Below, piece after piece: positions 5,822 through 6,092 of a stretch of 6,092 nucleotides of DNA. The stretch covers positions 1 through 6,092 of the forward strand of contig JAPKDI010000086.1 of the NCBI GenBank assembly GCA_026421105.1, in the 5' to 3' direction. Every line of letters begins with the position of its first letter. Within the stretch, counting starts at the first letter, position 1. A model generated the notes under the pieces. That model saw only the letters and a list, made by a program, of their open reading frames with translations, was not told the DNA's origin and ran no database searches. Source of the DNA: Alphaproteobacteria bacterium. Its GTDB lineage: Bacteria > Pseudomonadota > Alphaproteobacteria > SHVP01. The translations under genes were made by a program, and so were the position numbers.

Positions 5822-6092
5822 TGCGGTAGGTCCCTGAGAGCTCTGGCCATTTGTTGCCATTGATCCAGTACATGACCCAAGGCCCTTCGCGTTTCCCGGT
5901 CTTGTACGCGCCCTTCTACCAAAGCCGACCGTCGCGCCAGTACCCGACCCAAGGCCCTTCTTTTCTAACGTTCTTGATCTCGCCCAGTTACTGCCCCTCA
6001 TCCACTTCCCCAGTGAACGGCACGTCCGTGAACTTCTTGTAGGCAAGCCCATCGGTATAAATGAGATCGTCTTCCGAAGTCGCAAAGGCAGC
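5800..6092 (-). pseudogene. MORN-repeat (YwqK-antitoxin-like) protein, broken, N-terminus beyond window
   Basis: Read from the window edge, the minus strand encodes LIYTDGLAYKKFTDVPFTGE, then two MORN-type repeats: KEGPWVGYWRDGRLW followed by KGAYKTGK, and REGPWVMYWINGNKWPELSG followed by TYRNGVRV. This matches short, usually secreted or lipid-anchored repeat proteins often labelled YwqK-family antitoxin, although a real antitoxin role is unproven for most. The frame is broken by TAA at 5988-5990 and by TAG at 5916-5918, the latter where Tyr normally stands in the repeat. Near the end, a one-base deletion would explain why the expected terminal Asp-stop (GAC TAA, 5805-5800) is out of frame. 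The apparent 147-residue open frame starting at the internal ATG at 5873 runs past this point into unrelated sequence and is not a real gene. The 5' end, including any signal peptide, lies outside the window. Confidence 0.85.
5865..5960. repeat. 72-bp-period MORN coding repeat
   Basis: The 24-base blocks at 5865-5888 and 5937-5960 match at 22 of 24 positions and start 72 bp apart, which is one 24-residue MORN unit. On the minus strand they encode the repeated EGPWV(M/G)YW core. The near-identity at DNA level fits a fairly recent unit duplication within the gene before it broke. Confidence 0.75.

Noticed and set aside
5430..5873. Minus-strand open frame of 147 codons as a real gene
   Set aside because: Only the first 22 or so residues resemble a MORN-repeat protein; the rest is antisense to the UbiB fragment and low-complexity. 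It arises from a frameshift at the end of the MORN remnant.
5865..5960. CRISPR-like repeat
   Set aside because: There are only two copies of a 24-base block, and the interval codes for the rest of a MORN unit. The repeat is protein-coding in origin.

Overview
The window looks like chromosome of an alphaproteobacterium, most likely near the Rhodospirillales. The reasons are the gene order cysG - DUF2849 - nitrite/sulfite reductase - DUF934, the moderately high G+C, and the type of bactofilin and UbiB sequence in the flanks. This placement is inference from protein resemblance, not a computed phylogeny.

Layout. Positions 1-1076 hold a small phage-like or accessory cassette. It has one short unknown gene on the plus strand (59-244) facing three tightly packed minus-strand genes: a DUF6378 phage-type protein (261-536), a helix-turn-helix/excisionase-like protein (520-849) and an unknown protein (864-1055). 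Around 1076-1095 the cassette abuts a bactofilin gene (to 1538) that has no usable start codon and carries an in-frame TAG. Positions 1557-5345 hold an intact four-gene minus-strand operon, read in the order cysG, DUF2849, cysI-type siroheme reductase, DUF934. Its probable promoter lies in an A+T-rich patch at about 5390-5475, with a 7-6-7 dyad over the -10 region. Positions 5434-5568 show no gene. Positions 5569-6092 hold two decayed genes facing each other: a frameshifted UbiB fragment (plus) and a MORN-repeat protein (minus) with two in-frame stops and a terminal frameshift. An 8-bp perfect stem-loop sits where they meet.

How it works together. CysG converts uroporphyrinogen III to siroheme. 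The CysI-type enzyme needs siroheme and a 4Fe-4S cluster to reduce sulfite to sulfide (or nitrite to ammonia). DUF2849 and DUF934 are conserved companions of this reductase without an assigned reaction. Start-stop overlaps and Shine-Dalgarno sites within upstream coding sequence suggest coupled translation. No PAPS reductase (cysH), CysJ or ferredoxin-NADP reductase is in the window, so sulfite and electrons must be supplied from elsewhere.

No new multi-gene system is evident. The most notable feature is the contrast between a fully intact siroheme/sulfite operon and disrupted genes on both sides, which suggests a genome undergoing gene decay, plus a possible operator at the cysG promoter.
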